64,000 bases of DNA, from assembly GCA_963805715.1 (NCBI GenBank), contig CAWDVK010000007.1:62001-126000 (forward strand), read 5' to 3'. The notes under the pieces are model-generated. The model searched no databases. It saw only the letters and a list, made by a program, of their open reading frames with translations, and was not told the DNA's origin. Positions 8,295 to 18,840 of this stretch are shown piece after piece. The stretch comes from CAWDVK01 sp963805715 (GTDB lineage: Bacteria; Actinomycetota; Actinomycetes; Streptosporangiales; Streptosporangiaceae). Made by a program: the position numbers and the translations under genes. Position 1 is the first letter of the stretch; every line of letters starts with the position of its first letter.

Positions 8295-9743
8295 TCACCC
8301 CGGCGAAGCCGGCGCCGATGATGAGCGTGACCGGGCCAGCCGGCCGGCTTGCGGGGCCGGCTCGGCGAGCATGTTCTCGGCTGCCGGAGCGCCCTTGACG
8401 GCCGTCATCAGGGTGTAGGCACTATCGGCCTGAGCGGTGCCCGAGTAGGCCACCGTGCTCGTGCTGGCCGGGGCCGTGTTGCCAGTCCCGGTCACCTGGA
8501 ACCCGAGCCGTCGCAGGCTGTCCGCGGTGCGCCCGGCCAGTCCGGCGATGCCGGTCCCGTTCAGCACGCGCACCCGCACCTGGCCGGGCGGCAAGGTGGG
8601 CAGGTGGCGGGGCCACAGCTGGCCGCTGAGGATCATCTGGAAGAGCACGTCGTCCTGCGGCTCCTCGGGCAGCAGGCGGTCCGGGTTGGCCGGGTCGGTG
8701 ACGGTCGGCATCGTGATGAGCGTCACGTCCCCGGGACGCAGGTGCACGAGGGACCTGGCCAGGCTGATCAGCTTGCTGACCGAGCTGAGACCCTGGTCCA
8801 CGGTCAGCGCCTGGGTGGCGGTATTGGCGATCTTGAGCAGCTGGATCGAGTTACCGAGGATGCCCTGGCTGCTGACTTTCTGGACGACCGAGGAGATGAA
8901 CGCCTGCTGCAGCTGGATCCGCGGCAGGTCACCGCCGGCGTCGGAGCCGCTGCCGACGCCGTGCCTGGTCCTGACGTAGGCGAGCGCCTCGTTGTAGGTG
9001 AGCAGGTGCTTGCCGCCGCTGAGGTCAAGATGCGAGTAGGGGTCGCGATAGCCGCCCGGCGGCACGCAGACCTCGACTCCGCCGATCGTGTCCACCATCG
9101 TGCGGAAGGAGTTGAAGTTGAACATGACGAAGTGGTCCAGCTTGATGCCGGTCAGGTCCGCTACGGTGCGGACCGCGCACGACGGGCCGCCGATGTTCAT
9201 GGCGCCGTCGATGATCGCCGACGGGTAGGGGCCCCAGATGCCGTCGCCGATGCTGGCCCGGGCCTTGCAGCCAGGCTCGTAGACCATCGTGTCGCGCGGG
9301 ATGGACAGCACGATGGCGTGGGTGTGCGTCGGGTCCAGGTGAATCAGCAGCAGGTTGTCCGAGTTGCTGGTGTCCAGGCTGGCGTTGCTGCCGAATCCGG
9401 GGCCCTGGCCCGCCCTGGTCTGCGAGCCGAGCACCAGGATGTTCTGCGCGCCGTAGACCGAGCGGTGGCTGAGCCCGGCCACCTTGACGGTCTGGATGTT
9501 GCCGTTTAGGTGCGCGTAGACGGCATAGGCGCCGAGGCTCGCCGCCACCACGATCACGCTGACCAGGACCATCGCGATGTAACCGGCCCTGGCCAGGCCG
9601 CTCAGCTGCCGCCAGCCGCCCGAGGCCGGCCGCGCGCTGCTCGTCCTGCGCGCCGGGGGGCTGCGGCGGCCCGCTCGCTCGTCACCGGGCGGCGGGGCGG
9701 GCCGGCCGCGGCGCTGTCCGCCGTGCGAATGGACCGTGGGCAT
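8295..9743 (-). CDS. LytR-CpsA-Psr (LCP) family cell-wall ligase, C-terminus frame-shifted
   Basis: Membrane-anchored LCP protein that would attach glycopolymers to peptidoglycan. It has a short basic Pro/Arg-rich cytoplasmic N-terminus and one membrane helix (YIAMVLVSVIVVAASLGAY). The LCP domain includes DNLLLIHLDPTHTHAIVLSIPRDTM, of which the IPRDTM arginine binds the pyrophosphate lipid. A LytR_C-type domain begins around PGQVRVRVLNGTGIAGLAG. I start it at the ATG at 9743 rather than the longer frame at 9836. As read, the frame ends at 8295 in low-complexity residues. A one-base shift near 8340-8355 restores a typical ending (GPVTLIIGAGFAGV) that continues to a stop at 8134-8136. The true gene therefore probably spans 8134-9743. 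It lies convergent to hutF and divergent from hutI. Confidence 0.88.
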   Translation of the reverse strand: MPTVHSHGGQRRGRPAPPPGDERAGRRSPPARRTSSARPASGGWRQLSGLARAGYIAMVLVSVIVVAASLGAYAVYAHLNGNIQTVKVAGLSHRSVYGAQNILVLGSQTRAGQGPGFGSNASLDTSNSDNLLLIHLDPTHTHAIVLSIPRDTMVYEPGCKARASIGDGIWGPYPSAIIDGAMNIGGPSCAVRTVADLTGIKLDHFVMFNFNSFRTMVDTIGGVEVCVPPGGYRDPYSHLDLSGGKHLLTYNEALAYVRTRHGVGSGSDAGGDLPRIQLQQAFISSVVQKVSSQGILGNSIQLLKIANTATQALTVDQGLSSVSKLISLARSLVHLRPGDVTLITMPTVTDPANPDRLLPEEPQDDVLFQMILSGQLWPRHLPTLPPGQVRVRVLNGTGIAGLAGRTADSLRRLGFQVTGTGNTAPASTSTVAYSGTAQADSAYTLMTAVKGAPAAENMLAEPAPQAGRLARSRSSSAPASPG

Positions 9744-9934
9744 CAGGTCAAGATACCGATCGGGCCGGCCCGTTATGGCCGACTTTGCCGGCCCGGGGGT
9801 GCTGGCTCTGCCACAGCTTGCCGCGGCCGGTGCCACGCCGGGCCGGGTGTCCCGGCCCGGATAAGCGGGTGGTCGCTGCCGCCCTGGCGGGCAGCCGCCG
9901 GGGCGGCCCGCTGGCGCTGTGGCACGATACGGCC

Positions 9935-11127
9935 GTGAGCACGCTGCTGACCAACATCGGTGAGCTCGTCACGAACGCGCCGGACCCGGATGGGGGCGGC
10001 GGGCAGTTCGCGGCGATGGCCGGGGCCGCGCTGGTGATCGACGACGGCCGGGTGGCCTGGACCGGGCCGGCCTCGCGGCGCCGGCCACTGACGAGCAGCT
10101 CGACGCCGGAGGCCGGGCTGTGCTGCCCGGATTCGTCGACTCGCACGCGCACCTGGTGTTCGCCGGCGAGCGGGGGGCCGAGTTCGCGGCCCGGATGGCC
10201 GGGCTGCCCTACCGCGCTGGCGGGATCCGCAGCACGGTCGAGGCGACCAGGGCGGCGACCGACGAGCAGCTGCGCGCGAACCTGGCCAGGCTGGCCAGGG
10301 AGATGCTGGCTCAGGGCAGCACCACCTTCGAGTGCAAGTCCGGCTACGGGCTGACCACGGCGGATGAGGCTCGCAGCGTCGCGCTGGCCGCCGAGGCCAC
10401 CCCCGAGGTCACCTATCTCGGCGCGCACCTGGTCCCGCCCGAGTTCGATGACGACCCGGCCGGCTACGTCGATCTGGTCTGTGGCCCGATGCTCGCGGCC
10501 TGTGCCCCGCTGGCCAGGTGGATCGACGTGTTCTGCGAGCGCGGGGCATTCGGGCCGGACGAGGCGAGGGCGGTGCTGGCCGCCGGGGCGGCGGCCGGCC
10601 TGCAGCCGCGGGTGCACGCCAACCAGCTCGGACCCGGGCCCGGCGTGCAGGTCGCGGTCGAGGCCGGCGCCGCGTCGGCCGACCACTGCACCTTCACCGA
10701 CGATGCCGACGTCGACGCGCTGGCGTCCTCGGCCACGGTCGCCACCCTGCTGCCCGGCGTGGAATTCTCCACCCGGCAGCCGTACCCGGACGCCCGGCGG
10801 CTGCTGGACGCCGGCGTGACCGTGGCCATCGCGACCGACTGCAATCCTGGCTCGTGCTTCACCTCCAGCATGCCGCTGTGCGTGGCGCTGGCGGTGCGGG
10901 AGATGCGGATGACGACGCAGGAGGCGGTCTGGGCGGCCACCGCCGGGGGAGCGCGCGCGCTGCGCCGCCCGGACGTGGGGCACCTGGCCGCCGGCGCGCG
11001 CGCCGACCTCGTCCTGCTGGACGCGCCGTCGCACGCCTACCTGGCCTACCGGCCCGGCGTCCCGCTCGTCACCGCGGTCTGGCGCGACGGCCGCCTCGCC
11101 GCCGGCCGCATCCCGCGGGCCGGCTGA
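9935..11127 (+). pseudogene. hutI: Imidazolonepropionase, interrupted by a one-base frameshift
   Basis: HutI opens the imidazolone ring to give formiminoglutamate, which HutF then uses. The N-terminus starts at GTG 9935 (MSTLLTNIGELVTNAP) in one frame. From about 10075 the sequence continues in another frame (AAPATDEQLDAGGRAVLPGF), giving the metal site VDSHAHLVFAG, then FECKSGYGL, LGAHLVPPEF, RVHANQLG and the aspartate in IATDCNPGSCFTSS. The junction is consistent with loss of a single G (TCGGCG read as TCGCG). Everything else looks intact, so this may be a sequence error rather than a dead gene. The open second part alone runs 10120-11127. It follows the divergent LCP gene and is separated from hutF by it. 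Confidence 0.88.
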
Positions 11128-11130
11128 ACC

Positions 11131-11181
11131 ATGATCTCGAAGACTTAGCGGGAAATGAGCCCGCAAACCTTTCAAGATCAT
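11131..11181. terminator. Nested inverted repeat between convergent hutI and flavin reductase genes
   Basis: An inner GCGGG/CCCGC stem (11148-11152 and 11160-11164, 7-base loop) sits inside an outer ATGATCT/AGATCAT pair (11131-11137 and 11175-11181). Its position between two converging genes suggests a shared terminator. No T-run is obvious on either strand. Confidence 0.5.
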
Positions 11182-11233
11182 TGGGGCGACAGTCCGCGCG
11201 CCGCCGGCGCCCTCGCCTCCCGGCGCACCGCGA

Positions 11234-11767
11234 TCAGGACGAGGGAGCCGGAGTGGCGGTGGGGCCGAGCGACGGGTAGCGGCCGCGGAACCGGATCAGC
11301 GGCTCACCCGATTCCGCCACGTACGGCACGGCCACGACGCGGAACACGACCAGCAGGTGATCCCCGGCCGGCAGCCGCTCGGTGATCTCGCACTCCAGGG
11401 CGGCCAGTCCGGCATCGGGGATCAGCGCGCCGGACAGCTCGCCGCGCTGGTGCGAGACGCCGTCCAGCAGCAGCCGCGCGCCGGGCCAGGCCGCGGCGAA
11501 CCGGCCGGCCAGCACCCGCTGCCCGGCCGACAGCAGGGTGACGGCGAAGAAGTCCAGCCTGCCCAGCACCTCGGCCGGGTAGGAGCCGGCGATCAGCGCG
11601 ACGGCCGCCAGCGCAGGCTGCAGGGACACCGGGCAGAACGCGCTGACCGTCGTGCCGATGTCGTCCCGCCCGTCGGCCACGGTCAGCAGGGTGACGCCGG
11701 CTGCCCAGGCGCCCAGCGCATCCGCGAAGGCGGCACCCGGGTCAGTGCCGGGGGACCGTTTCGTCAC
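11234..11767 (-). CDS. Flavin reductase domain protein (FMN-binding split barrel)
   Basis: A 177-residue protein resembling the flavin-reductase-like domain of two-component monooxygenases, which uses NAD(P)H to supply reduced FMN or FAD. The family pattern is seen in AWAAGVTLLTVADG, in GTTVSAFCPVSLQPALAAVA (flavin contact region) and in the later LECEITERLPAGDHLLVVFRV. The GTG start overlaps the sppA stop by four bases, so the two are cotranscribed. No partner oxygenase is adjacent; the LigB-type dioxygenase at 14.6 kb does not need one. The substrate system is unknown. Confidence 0.82.
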   Translation of the reverse strand: MTKRSPGTDPGAAFADALGAWAAGVTLLTVADGRDDIGTTVSAFCPVSLQPALAAVALIAGSYPAEVLGRLDFFAVTLLSAGQRVLAGRFAAAWPGARLLLDGVSHQRGELSGALIPDAGLAALECEITERLPAGDHLLVVFRVVAVPYVAESGEPLIRFRGRYPSLGPTATPAPSS

Positions 11768-13497
11768 TCGAATGTCCAGCTGCCGGGCAGCATCAGCGGA
11801 CCGTAGGGCGGCAGCCCGCCGCGCGCGGCCAGCCGCCAGGCCGGGCCCCAGCTCTCGGCCAGCAGGCTGTCGGCCAGCGAGCCCGCCGCCAGGCCCGCCG
11901 CGGCGCCCCGGCTCTCGCTGGAGGCCGGCGGCCGGATCCGGTCGAGCGGGCGGACCCGCGGGTAGCCGCGCACCGGCGCGTCGGCGGGCAGGCCCGCGCG
12001 GCGGCGCGCGATGGCGACCGCCTTGTCCAGCCCGCCGAGCTCGTCGACCAGGCCGTTGGCCAGCGCGTCGGCCCCGGACCAGACCCGCCCCCTGGCCAGC
12101 TCGTGCACGCGCTCGGCGGTCAGGCCGCGGCCGGCTGCCACCTTGCCGGTGAAGTCGGCGTAGATATGGTCCAGCCAGTCATTGACCAGGGCCCACTCGT
12201 CGTCGGTAAACGGGTGCAGGGCCGAGAACATCGCGGCGTGCGCGCCGCGGACGACCGAGTCGGTGGTCACCCCGGCCCGGCCCAGCGCCTCGCCCAGCAC
12301 CGGCTTGCCGGTCAGCACCCCGATCGAGCCGGTAATCGTGCCGCCCTGGGCCACGATCGCGTCCGCGGCCATCGAGATGAAGTAGCCGCCGGAGGCCGCC
12401 ACGTCGCCCATCGACACCACGACCGGCTTGCCGGACGCCCGGGCCCGGACGACCTCGCGCCAGATCGTGTCGGACGCCACGTAGGAACCGCCCGGGCTGT
12501 TGACCCGCAGCACGATGGCCCGCGCGCTGGCATCGGCGTTCGCGGCCCGGATCGCGCCGGCGATCGTGTCCGAGCCCATCGCGCCGCCGGACAGCGGTCC
12601 CCGGCCGCTGCGGCCACGGCGGATCGGGCCGGTGGCGTGGATCAGCGCGACCACCGGCTCGCCGCGGCGGACCGGCAGCTTCCTGGCGCGCTCGGACAGC
12701 GAGCGGGACCGCTGATAGCGGCCCAGGTACTGGAGCATGGCGCCGGGGCCGACCTGCTTGCGCACGCTGGCGTAGACCTCGTCCCGGTAGCCGAGCGCGT
12801 CCACCAGCCCGGCTTCCAGCGCGCGGGCAGCGAGGAACGGCCCGCTGTCGATCAGCTCGCCCACCTTCCCGGCGGGGATCCGGCGCCGCTGCGTGATCGC
12901 CTCAGCCAGCTGCTCGGTGACCGAGGCGGTGAGCCGCTCGGTTTCCTCCCTGGCCGGCGGCGAGAAGCCGTGCTCGGTCAGCTGCTCGGCCGCGCTCTTG
13001 TACTCATGCCGCCTGGCGACCTGGAAGTCGGCGCCGAGCCGGTCCAGCGCGCCGCGCAGGAAGATCCGCTGCACGGCCAGGCCGGTGAGACCCAGGTCGC
13101 CGGAGGGCTGCAGGTAGATCGTGTCGAACGCGGTGGCCAGGTAGTAGGGGACGTTCCCGGCGGAGAACTCGCCGAACGACTCGGCCCAGGCCGCGGTCAG
13201 CTTGCCGGCCTCGCTCAGCTCCCGCACGGCCCGGCGCAGTTCCTGCACCATGCCCAGGCCGATGGGGCGGCCGCCGACCCGGACGATGAGCGCCTTGACC
13301 CGGTCGTCGCCGCGCGCGCGGCGCAGCCCGTCCAGCACGTCGGTCAGGACGAGCCGGTGCCTGGCCATCAGCCCGGACACCGGGTCGGACGGCCTCGTCT
13401 CGCTGACTCCGTCGGTGAGGTCAAGTTCCAGGATCAGCGGTGCCGTCCGCTGCTGGCGCAGTTTCGCCAGCCGGCCGGCGAGCATGGGCTCGGGCAT
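11764..13497 (-). CDS. sppA: Signal peptide peptidase SppA, long (67K-like) form, S49 family
   Basis: Serine/lysine-dyad protease of 577 residues that degrades cleaved signal peptides. It has the two-lobe architecture of the E. coli-type long enzyme. The N-terminal lobe contributes the general-base lysine in HEYKSAAEQLTEHGFSP. The C-terminal lobe contains NSPGGSYVASD and the nucleophile serine in GDVAASGGYFISMAADAI. Unlike E. coli SppA, no N-terminal membrane helix is apparent (it begins MPEPMLAGRLAKLRQQR), so association with the membrane would have to be by other means. It is divergent from the Nudix gene across only 64 bases and is followed by the flavin reductase gene. Confidence 0.93.
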   Translation of the reverse strand: MPEPMLAGRLAKLRQQRTAPLILELDLTDGVSETRPSDPVSGLMARHRLVLTDVLDGLRRARGDDRVKALIVRVGGRPIGLGMVQELRRAVRELSEAGKLTAAWAESFGEFSAGNVPYYLATAFDTIYLQPSGDLGLTGLAVQRIFLRGALDRLGADFQVARRHEYKSAAEQLTEHGFSPPAREETERLTASVTEQLAEAITQRRRIPAGKVGELIDSGPFLAARALEAGLVDALGYRDEVYASVRKQVGPGAMLQYLGRYQRSRSLSERARKLPVRRGEPVVALIHATGPIRRGRSGRGPLSGGAMGSDTIAGAIRAANADASARAIVLRVNSPGGSYVASDTIWREVVRARASGKPVVVSMGDVAASGGYFISMAADAIVAQGGTITGSIGVLTGKPVLGEALGRAGVTTDSVVRGAHAAMFSALHPFTDDEWALVNDWLDHIYADFTGKVAAGRGLTAERVHELARGRVWSGADALANGLVDELGGLDKAVAIARRRAGLPADAPVRGYPRVRPLDRIRPPASSESRGAAAGLAAGSLADSLLAESWGPAWRLAARGGLPPYGPLMLPGSWTFE

Positions 13498-13561
13498 GTC
13501 ATCAGCTTAGGCGGCACGCCCGGCGCGCGGCGGCCGGCGCAACCCGGCTATCGTCGGCGGA

Positions 13562-14584
<1,023 letters not shown>

Positions 14585-14626
14585 TCAGACGCGCCCGGCT
14601 CGGCCGCACGCCGGAGCCGGGACGCC

Positions 14627-15490
14627 TCAGCCGATCTGGACGGACCGCTTGGCCAGGCCGAGCCAGTAGCCCGTGATCGTGGTCACCGGCGCGGCCGTCT
14701 CGGCCGCCCCGAGCGTCACGAAAAGCGGGGCGAAATGCTCGGTCGTCGGGTGCGCATAGCGCGCGCCGGGCGCAGCCCGGAACTTGGCCAGCGCATCGAC
14801 GTCACCGGCGTCCAGCGCCTCGGCGGCCCAGTGATCGAACTCGGATGACCAGCCGGGCGGCGGCGCGTCGAACCGGAACTCCCGCAGGTAGGGCAGCCCG
14901 TGGGTGAGGAAGCCGCTGCCGATGATCAGGACGCCGTCGTCCCGCAGCGGCCGCAGGGCCTGGCCCACGCTGAGCAGCCGGCCCGGCTCCAGCGTGGGCA
15001 TCGAGATCTGCAGCACCGGAATATCGGCCTGCGGGTACATGACGGTCAGCGGCACGTAAGCACCGTGATCGAGACCACGGCCGGGATGATCAATGATGTC
15101 CTCCCGGCCCGCCAGCAGCGCGCGGACCAGGCGGGCCAGCTCGGGCGCGCCCGGCGAGGGGTAGGTCGCGTGGTAGAAGCGCTCCGGGAAGCCGCCGAAG
15201 TCATAGATCAGCGGTGCCGCGTCCGTCGTGGCACCGATCGTCAGCGGCGCCTGCGTCCAGTGCGCCGAGATCATCAGGATGGCGCGCGGACGCGGCAGCG
15301 CACGGGCCCAGGCTTCCAGCTGCACCACCCAGAGCGGGTCATCGACCAGCGGCGGCGCACCATGACCCAGGTAGATGGCAGGCATCCGGCCCGGCACCAG
15401 CCCGGCCACAGCCCGCTGCGCTACCTCGTCTGCGGCATCCGCCGGGACTGGCTCGTGCTCCGGCGCCTTCGCGTCGAGTTCCTCGTCCAT
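14627..15490 (-). CDS. LigB-type extradiol dioxygenase (DODA/YgiD family)
   Basis: A 287-residue member of the class III extradiol ring-cleavage dioxygenases (4,5-DOPA dioxygenase/YgiD group), mononuclear metal enzymes that open catechol-like rings. Family landmarks are PAIYLGHGAPPLVDD near residue 36 (first metal histidine), ILMISAHWTQAPLTIG, LDHGAYVPLTVMYPQADIPV and GSGFLTHGLPYL. I start at ATG 15490, which has GGAGGG about 12 bases upstream. An ATG at 15514 is the alternative. Nothing nearby indicates a specific aromatic substrate. It is divergent from the methyltransferase. Confidence 0.88.
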   Translation of the reverse strand: MDEELDAKAPEHEPVPADAADEVAQRAVAGLVPGRMPAIYLGHGAPPLVDDPLWVVQLEAWARALPRPRAILMISAHWTQAPLTIGATTDAAPLIYDFGGFPERFYHATYPSPGAPELARLVRALLAGREDIIDHPGRGLDHGAYVPLTVMYPQADIPVLQISMPTLEPGRLLSVGQALRPLRDDGVLIIGSGFLTHGLPYLREFRFDAPPPGWSSEFDHWAAEALDAGDVDALAKFRAAPGARYAHPTTEHFAPLFVTLGAAETAAPVTTITGYWLGLAKRSVQIG

Positions 15491-15670
15491 CGCTGCACCC
15501 AGCCCTCCGGTCATGCTGCGCTTCTGCGATGACGTTAACCCGGCCGCGGCCAGCCGCTGGCAGCAGGTCACCGCGGCAGGCCGGCGCAGCAGGCCGGCGC
15601 AGCAGGCCGGAGCCGGCCCGGGCGGTCGCCTCCGGCCGGGCCTGGCGGACCGCTGGTAGCATCCGGGTCC

Positions 15671-16504
15671 GTGCCCGGTGGATATGAGTGGGATGAATCT
15701 CTCTACGCCGGCAGCGCCGCTTACTACGCCATCGGGCGCATGCCGTACCCGGCGGCTCTGGCCGAGGCGCTGCGGCCGGCGCTCGGGCTGGACGGATCGG
15801 GCCGGCTGCTGGATGTCGGCTGCGGCCCCGGATCGCTGACGCTGCTGCTCGCGCCGTTCTTCCGCGAGGCCGTGGGCATCGATGCCGACCCGGACATGAT
15901 CGCCGCGGCCAGGGCGGCGGCCGCGCGGTCGGGACAGGCCGGCGTCAGCTGGCGGCATATGCGGGCAGAGCAACTGCCCGGCTCGCTGGGGGCCTTCACC
16001 GTGGTGACGTTCGCCCAGTCCTTTCACTGGGTTGACCAGGGCCGGGTCGCGCCGGCCGTGCGTGGCCTGCTCCCGCCGGGCGGCGCGTGCGTCCATCTCC
16101 TCGCTACCACCCACCGGGGCGTCGACGACGGCGGCCCGCTCCCGCATCCGCGCCCGCCGCGGGGTGACATCGACGACCTGGTCGCCGGTTACCTCGGCCC
16201 GGTCCGGCGGGCCGGCCGCAGCCTCATCCCGGACGGGCCGCCGTCACAGGGCGATGACGCGCTGCGGGCTGCCGGGTTCAGCGGCCCTGAGCGGATCGAG
16301 GTGCCCGGCGGCGCGGTCCTGACCAGGTCCGAGGACGAGGTGGTCGCGTCGGTCTTCTCGCTGTCCAGCGCGACGCCGATGCTGTTCGGTGATCGCGCGG
16401 GTGCGTTCGAGCAGGAACTGCGCGAGCTACTGCGCTCGGTCTCACCGGACGGCCGGTTCTCCGAGCGGCTCCGGGAGATGACCGCTGATGTGTGGCGCGC
16501 GTAG
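15671..16504 (+). CDS. Class I SAM-dependent methyltransferase
   Basis: A 277-residue Rossmann-fold methyltransferase. Motif I (LLDVGCGPGSLTLLLA) lies near residue 47, followed by the acidic residue binding the ribose in AVGIDADPDMI. The post-motif region FAQSFHWVDQ is typical of the UbiE/methyltransferase type 11 group. It starts at GTG with no strong ribosome-binding site. The substrate is unknown. It converges on glgB, with only 90 bases (16505-16594) between, in which I see nothing distinctive. Confidence 0.88.
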   Translation: MPGGYEWDESLYAGSAAYYAIGRMPYPAALAEALRPALGLDGSGRLLDVGCGPGSLTLLLAPFFREAVGIDADPDMIAAARAAAARSGQAGVSWRHMRAEQLPGSLGAFTVVTFAQSFHWVDQGRVAPAVRGLLPPGGACVHLLATTHRGVDDGGPLPHPRPPRGDIDDLVAGYLGPVRRAGRSLIPDGPPSQGDDALRAAGFSGPERIEVPGGAVLTRSEDEVVASVFSLSSATPMLFGDRAGAFEQELRELLRSVSPDGRFSERLREMTADVWRA

Positions 16505-16594
16505 CGATGCGGGGGCACGCGGCCGGAGTGGAATCTCGACATCGGCGGCCTGCCGGTGAGCTGACCCGCGCCCCCCGGCCAGCCCGCCGGCGCC

Positions 16595-18838
16595 TCAGTC
16601 CTCCGGCACCAGCCAGAGCACGCCGAGCGGCGGTAGCGTGAGCACGGCGGAGGCTGGCCTGCCGTGCCAGGGCCCGGCCACGGCCTCGACGGCGCCGTAG
16701 TTCCCGGTTCCGCTGCCGCCGTAGCTCTCCGCGTCGGTGTTGACGAGCTCGCGCCACCGGCCGGCCACCGGCAGGCCGAGCCGGTAGTCAAGGTGCGGAA
16801 CGGCCGAGAAGTTGGCCACGCAGGCCAGCACCGGCGGCGTGCCGCGGGAGTCGCCGGAGGGATCTCCGGCCAGCACCGGCGGCGTGCCGCGGGAGTCGCC
16901 GGAGGGATCTCCGCTGTCGCCGAAACGCAGGAACGAGATCACGTTCCCGGCCGAGTCGCTGGCGTCGATCCACTCGAAGCCGTCGCCGACGGCGTCGCGC
17001 TGCCACAGCGCCGGGTGCTGCAGGTAGGCCCGGTTCAGGTCGGTGACCAGCCGCTGCATGCCTGCGTGCGGGGCGTAGTCGAGCAGGTCCCACTGCAGGC
17101 CGGCCTGCTCGGACCACTCATCGCCCTGGCCGAACTCCGAGCCCATGAAGAGCAGCTGCTTGCCCGGATGGGCCCACATGTAGGCCAGCAGCGTGCGCAG
17201 CCCGGCGAACTGCCGCCACTCGTCTCCCGGCATCTTGCGCAGCAGCGACCGCTTGCCGTGCACGACCTCGTCGTGCGACAGCGGCAGCACGTAGTTCTCG
17301 CTGTACGCGTAGATCATCGAGAAGGTGATCTCGTTGTGGTGGTAGCTCCGGTAGACCGGGTCCAGGGACAGGTACGCCAGCGTGTCGTGCATCCAGCCCA
17401 TGTTCCATTTCAGCCCGAAGCCCAGGCCGCCGAGGTGCACCGGCCTGGTGACGCCCGGCCACGCGGTGGACTCCTCGGCGATGATCGCGATGCCGGGCGC
17501 CCGCCGGTAGGCGGTGGCGTTCACCTCGCGCAGGAAGGCCACGGCGTCCAGGTTCTCCCGGCCGCCCAGCTGGTTCGGCCGCCACTGGCCCTCGCGGCGC
17601 GAGTAGTCGAGGTAGAGCATGGAGGCCACCGCGTCGACCCGCAGGCCATCGGCGTGGAACTCCTCCAGCCAGTAGAGCGCGTTGGCCACCAGGAAGTTCC
17701 GCACTTCCGGCCGCCCGTAGTCGAAGATCAGCGTGCCCCAGTCCGGGTGCTCGCCGCGGCTCGGGTCAGCGTTCTCGTACAGCGGCGTCCCGTCGAACCT
17801 GGCCAGCGCCCAGTCATCACGCGGGAAGTGCGCGGGCACCCAGTCCAGGAAGACGCCGATGCCGGCCTGATGCAGCCGGTCGACCAGGTACCGGAATTCG
17901 TCCGGAGTTCCGAAACGGGCCGTCGGGGCGTAATACGACGTGACCTGGTAGCCCCAGGAGCCGCCGAACGGATGTTCCATGACCGGCAGGAACTCGACGT
18001 GCGTGAAGCCCCGTTCGCTGACGTAATCAGTGAGCTGATCGGCGAGCTCGACATAGGACAGGCCCGGCCGCCACGAGCCGATGTGCACCTCGTAGATGCT
18101 CATCGGGCTGGTCAGCACGTCCCGCCTGGCCCGGGCGGCCATCCAGTCCTGGTCAGCCCACTCGTACTGGGATACCGCGACGACCGAGGCGGTCGCCGGC
18201 GGCGCTTCCGCCGCGGCGGCCAGCGGGTCCGCCTTCGTCCGCCACCGGCCGTCCGGGGTGCGGATCTCGTACTTGTACCGGGTCCCGGCGCCAACGCCGG
18301 GGATGAAGAGCTCCCAGACCCCCGAGCTGCCCAGCGACCGCATCGGGTGCGGGCGGCCGTCCCAGTGGTTGAAGTCACCGATGACCCGGACCCCGCGCGC
18401 GTTCGGCGCCCAGACCGCGAACGCGGTCCCGCCGTCCCGGACGCGCGCGCCGAGGACCTGCCACAGCTGCTCATGCCGGCCCTCGCCGATCAGGTGCAGG
18501 TCCACCTCGCCCAGCGTGGGCAGGTGCCGGTACGGGTCGTCGCCGACGGTCTCGGCGCCGCCCGCGTGGCTGACGGCGAGCCGGTAGTCCGGAATATCCT
18601 TTCCGGGCACGGTCACGGAGAAAACGCCCTGATAGATGCGCCGCATCGGGAGGCGGGTGCCGTCGGGCAGCACGACCGACACCGACTTGGCCAGCGGCCG
18701 CAGCGTGCGGATGGTGACGCCGCTGCCGGGCCCCGGATGCGCGCCGAGCACCGAGTGCGGGTCGTGATGCTGGCCGGCGATGAGCCGGTCGATCTCGTCG
18801 TGGCTGATGAGGTCAGCCTGCTGGTAGGCCTGGCTCAT
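16595..18838 (-). CDS. glgB: 1,4-alpha-glucan branching enzyme
   Basis: GH13 branching enzyme of 747 residues that cuts alpha-1,4 chains and rejoins them as alpha-1,6 branches, the final step of the GlgE pathway. Order of regions: two N-terminal beta domains (the second beginning near FAVWAPNARGVRVIGDFNHW), the catalytic barrel, and a C-terminal beta domain. Catalytic signatures are GLRVDAVASMLYLDY (nucleophile aspartate), AEESTAWPGVT (acid glutamate) and LSHDEVVHGKRSL (third carboxylate). The start at ATG 18838 lies two bases after the maltokinase stop; the open frame upstream overlaps that gene and is discarded. Near the C-terminus a 15-residue segment (GDPSGDSRGTPPVLA) occurs twice in tandem, encoded by a perfect 45-bp duplication. 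Confidence 0.97.
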   Translation of the reverse strand: MSQAYQQADLISHDEIDRLIAGQHHDPHSVLGAHPGPGSGVTIRTLRPLAKSVSVVLPDGTRLPMRRIYQGVFSVTVPGKDIPDYRLAVSHAGGAETVGDDPYRHLPTLGEVDLHLIGEGRHEQLWQVLGARVRDGGTAFAVWAPNARGVRVIGDFNHWDGRPHPMRSLGSSGVWELFIPGVGAGTRYKYEIRTPDGRWRTKADPLAAAAEAPPATASVVAVSQYEWADQDWMAARARRDVLTSPMSIYEVHIGSWRPGLSYVELADQLTDYVSERGFTHVEFLPVMEHPFGGSWGYQVTSYYAPTARFGTPDEFRYLVDRLHQAGIGVFLDWVPAHFPRDDWALARFDGTPLYENADPSRGEHPDWGTLIFDYGRPEVRNFLVANALYWLEEFHADGLRVDAVASMLYLDYSRREGQWRPNQLGGRENLDAVAFLREVNATAYRRAPGIAIIAEESTAWPGVTRPVHLGGLGFGLKWNMGWMHDTLAYLSLDPVYRSYHHNEITFSMIYAYSENYVLPLSHDEVVHGKRSLLRKMPGDEWRQFAGLRTLLAYMWAHPGKQLLFMGSEFGQGDEWSEQAGLQWDLLDYAPHAGMQRLVTDLNRAYLQHPALWQRDAVGDGFEWIDASDSAGNVISFLRFGDSGDPSGDSRGTPPVLAGDPSGDSRGTPPVLACVANFSAVPHLDYRLGLPVAGRWRELVNTDAESYGGSGTGNYGAVEAVAGPWHGRPASAVLTLPPLGVLWLVPED
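16823..16912 (+). repeat. Perfect 45-bp tandem duplication inside glgB
   Basis: Two identical adjacent 45-base copies (16823-16867 and 16868-16912). The length is a multiple of three, so the reading frame of glgB is kept and 15 residues are duplicated in a loop of the C-terminal beta domain. Confidence 0.95.
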
Positions 18839-18840
18839 GC

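Noticed and set aside
8090..8398. Plus-strand 102-codon frame after hutF
   Set aside because: It is antisense to the displaced LCP tail, whose minus-strand reading (GPVTLIIGAGFAGV) is a recognisable family ending.
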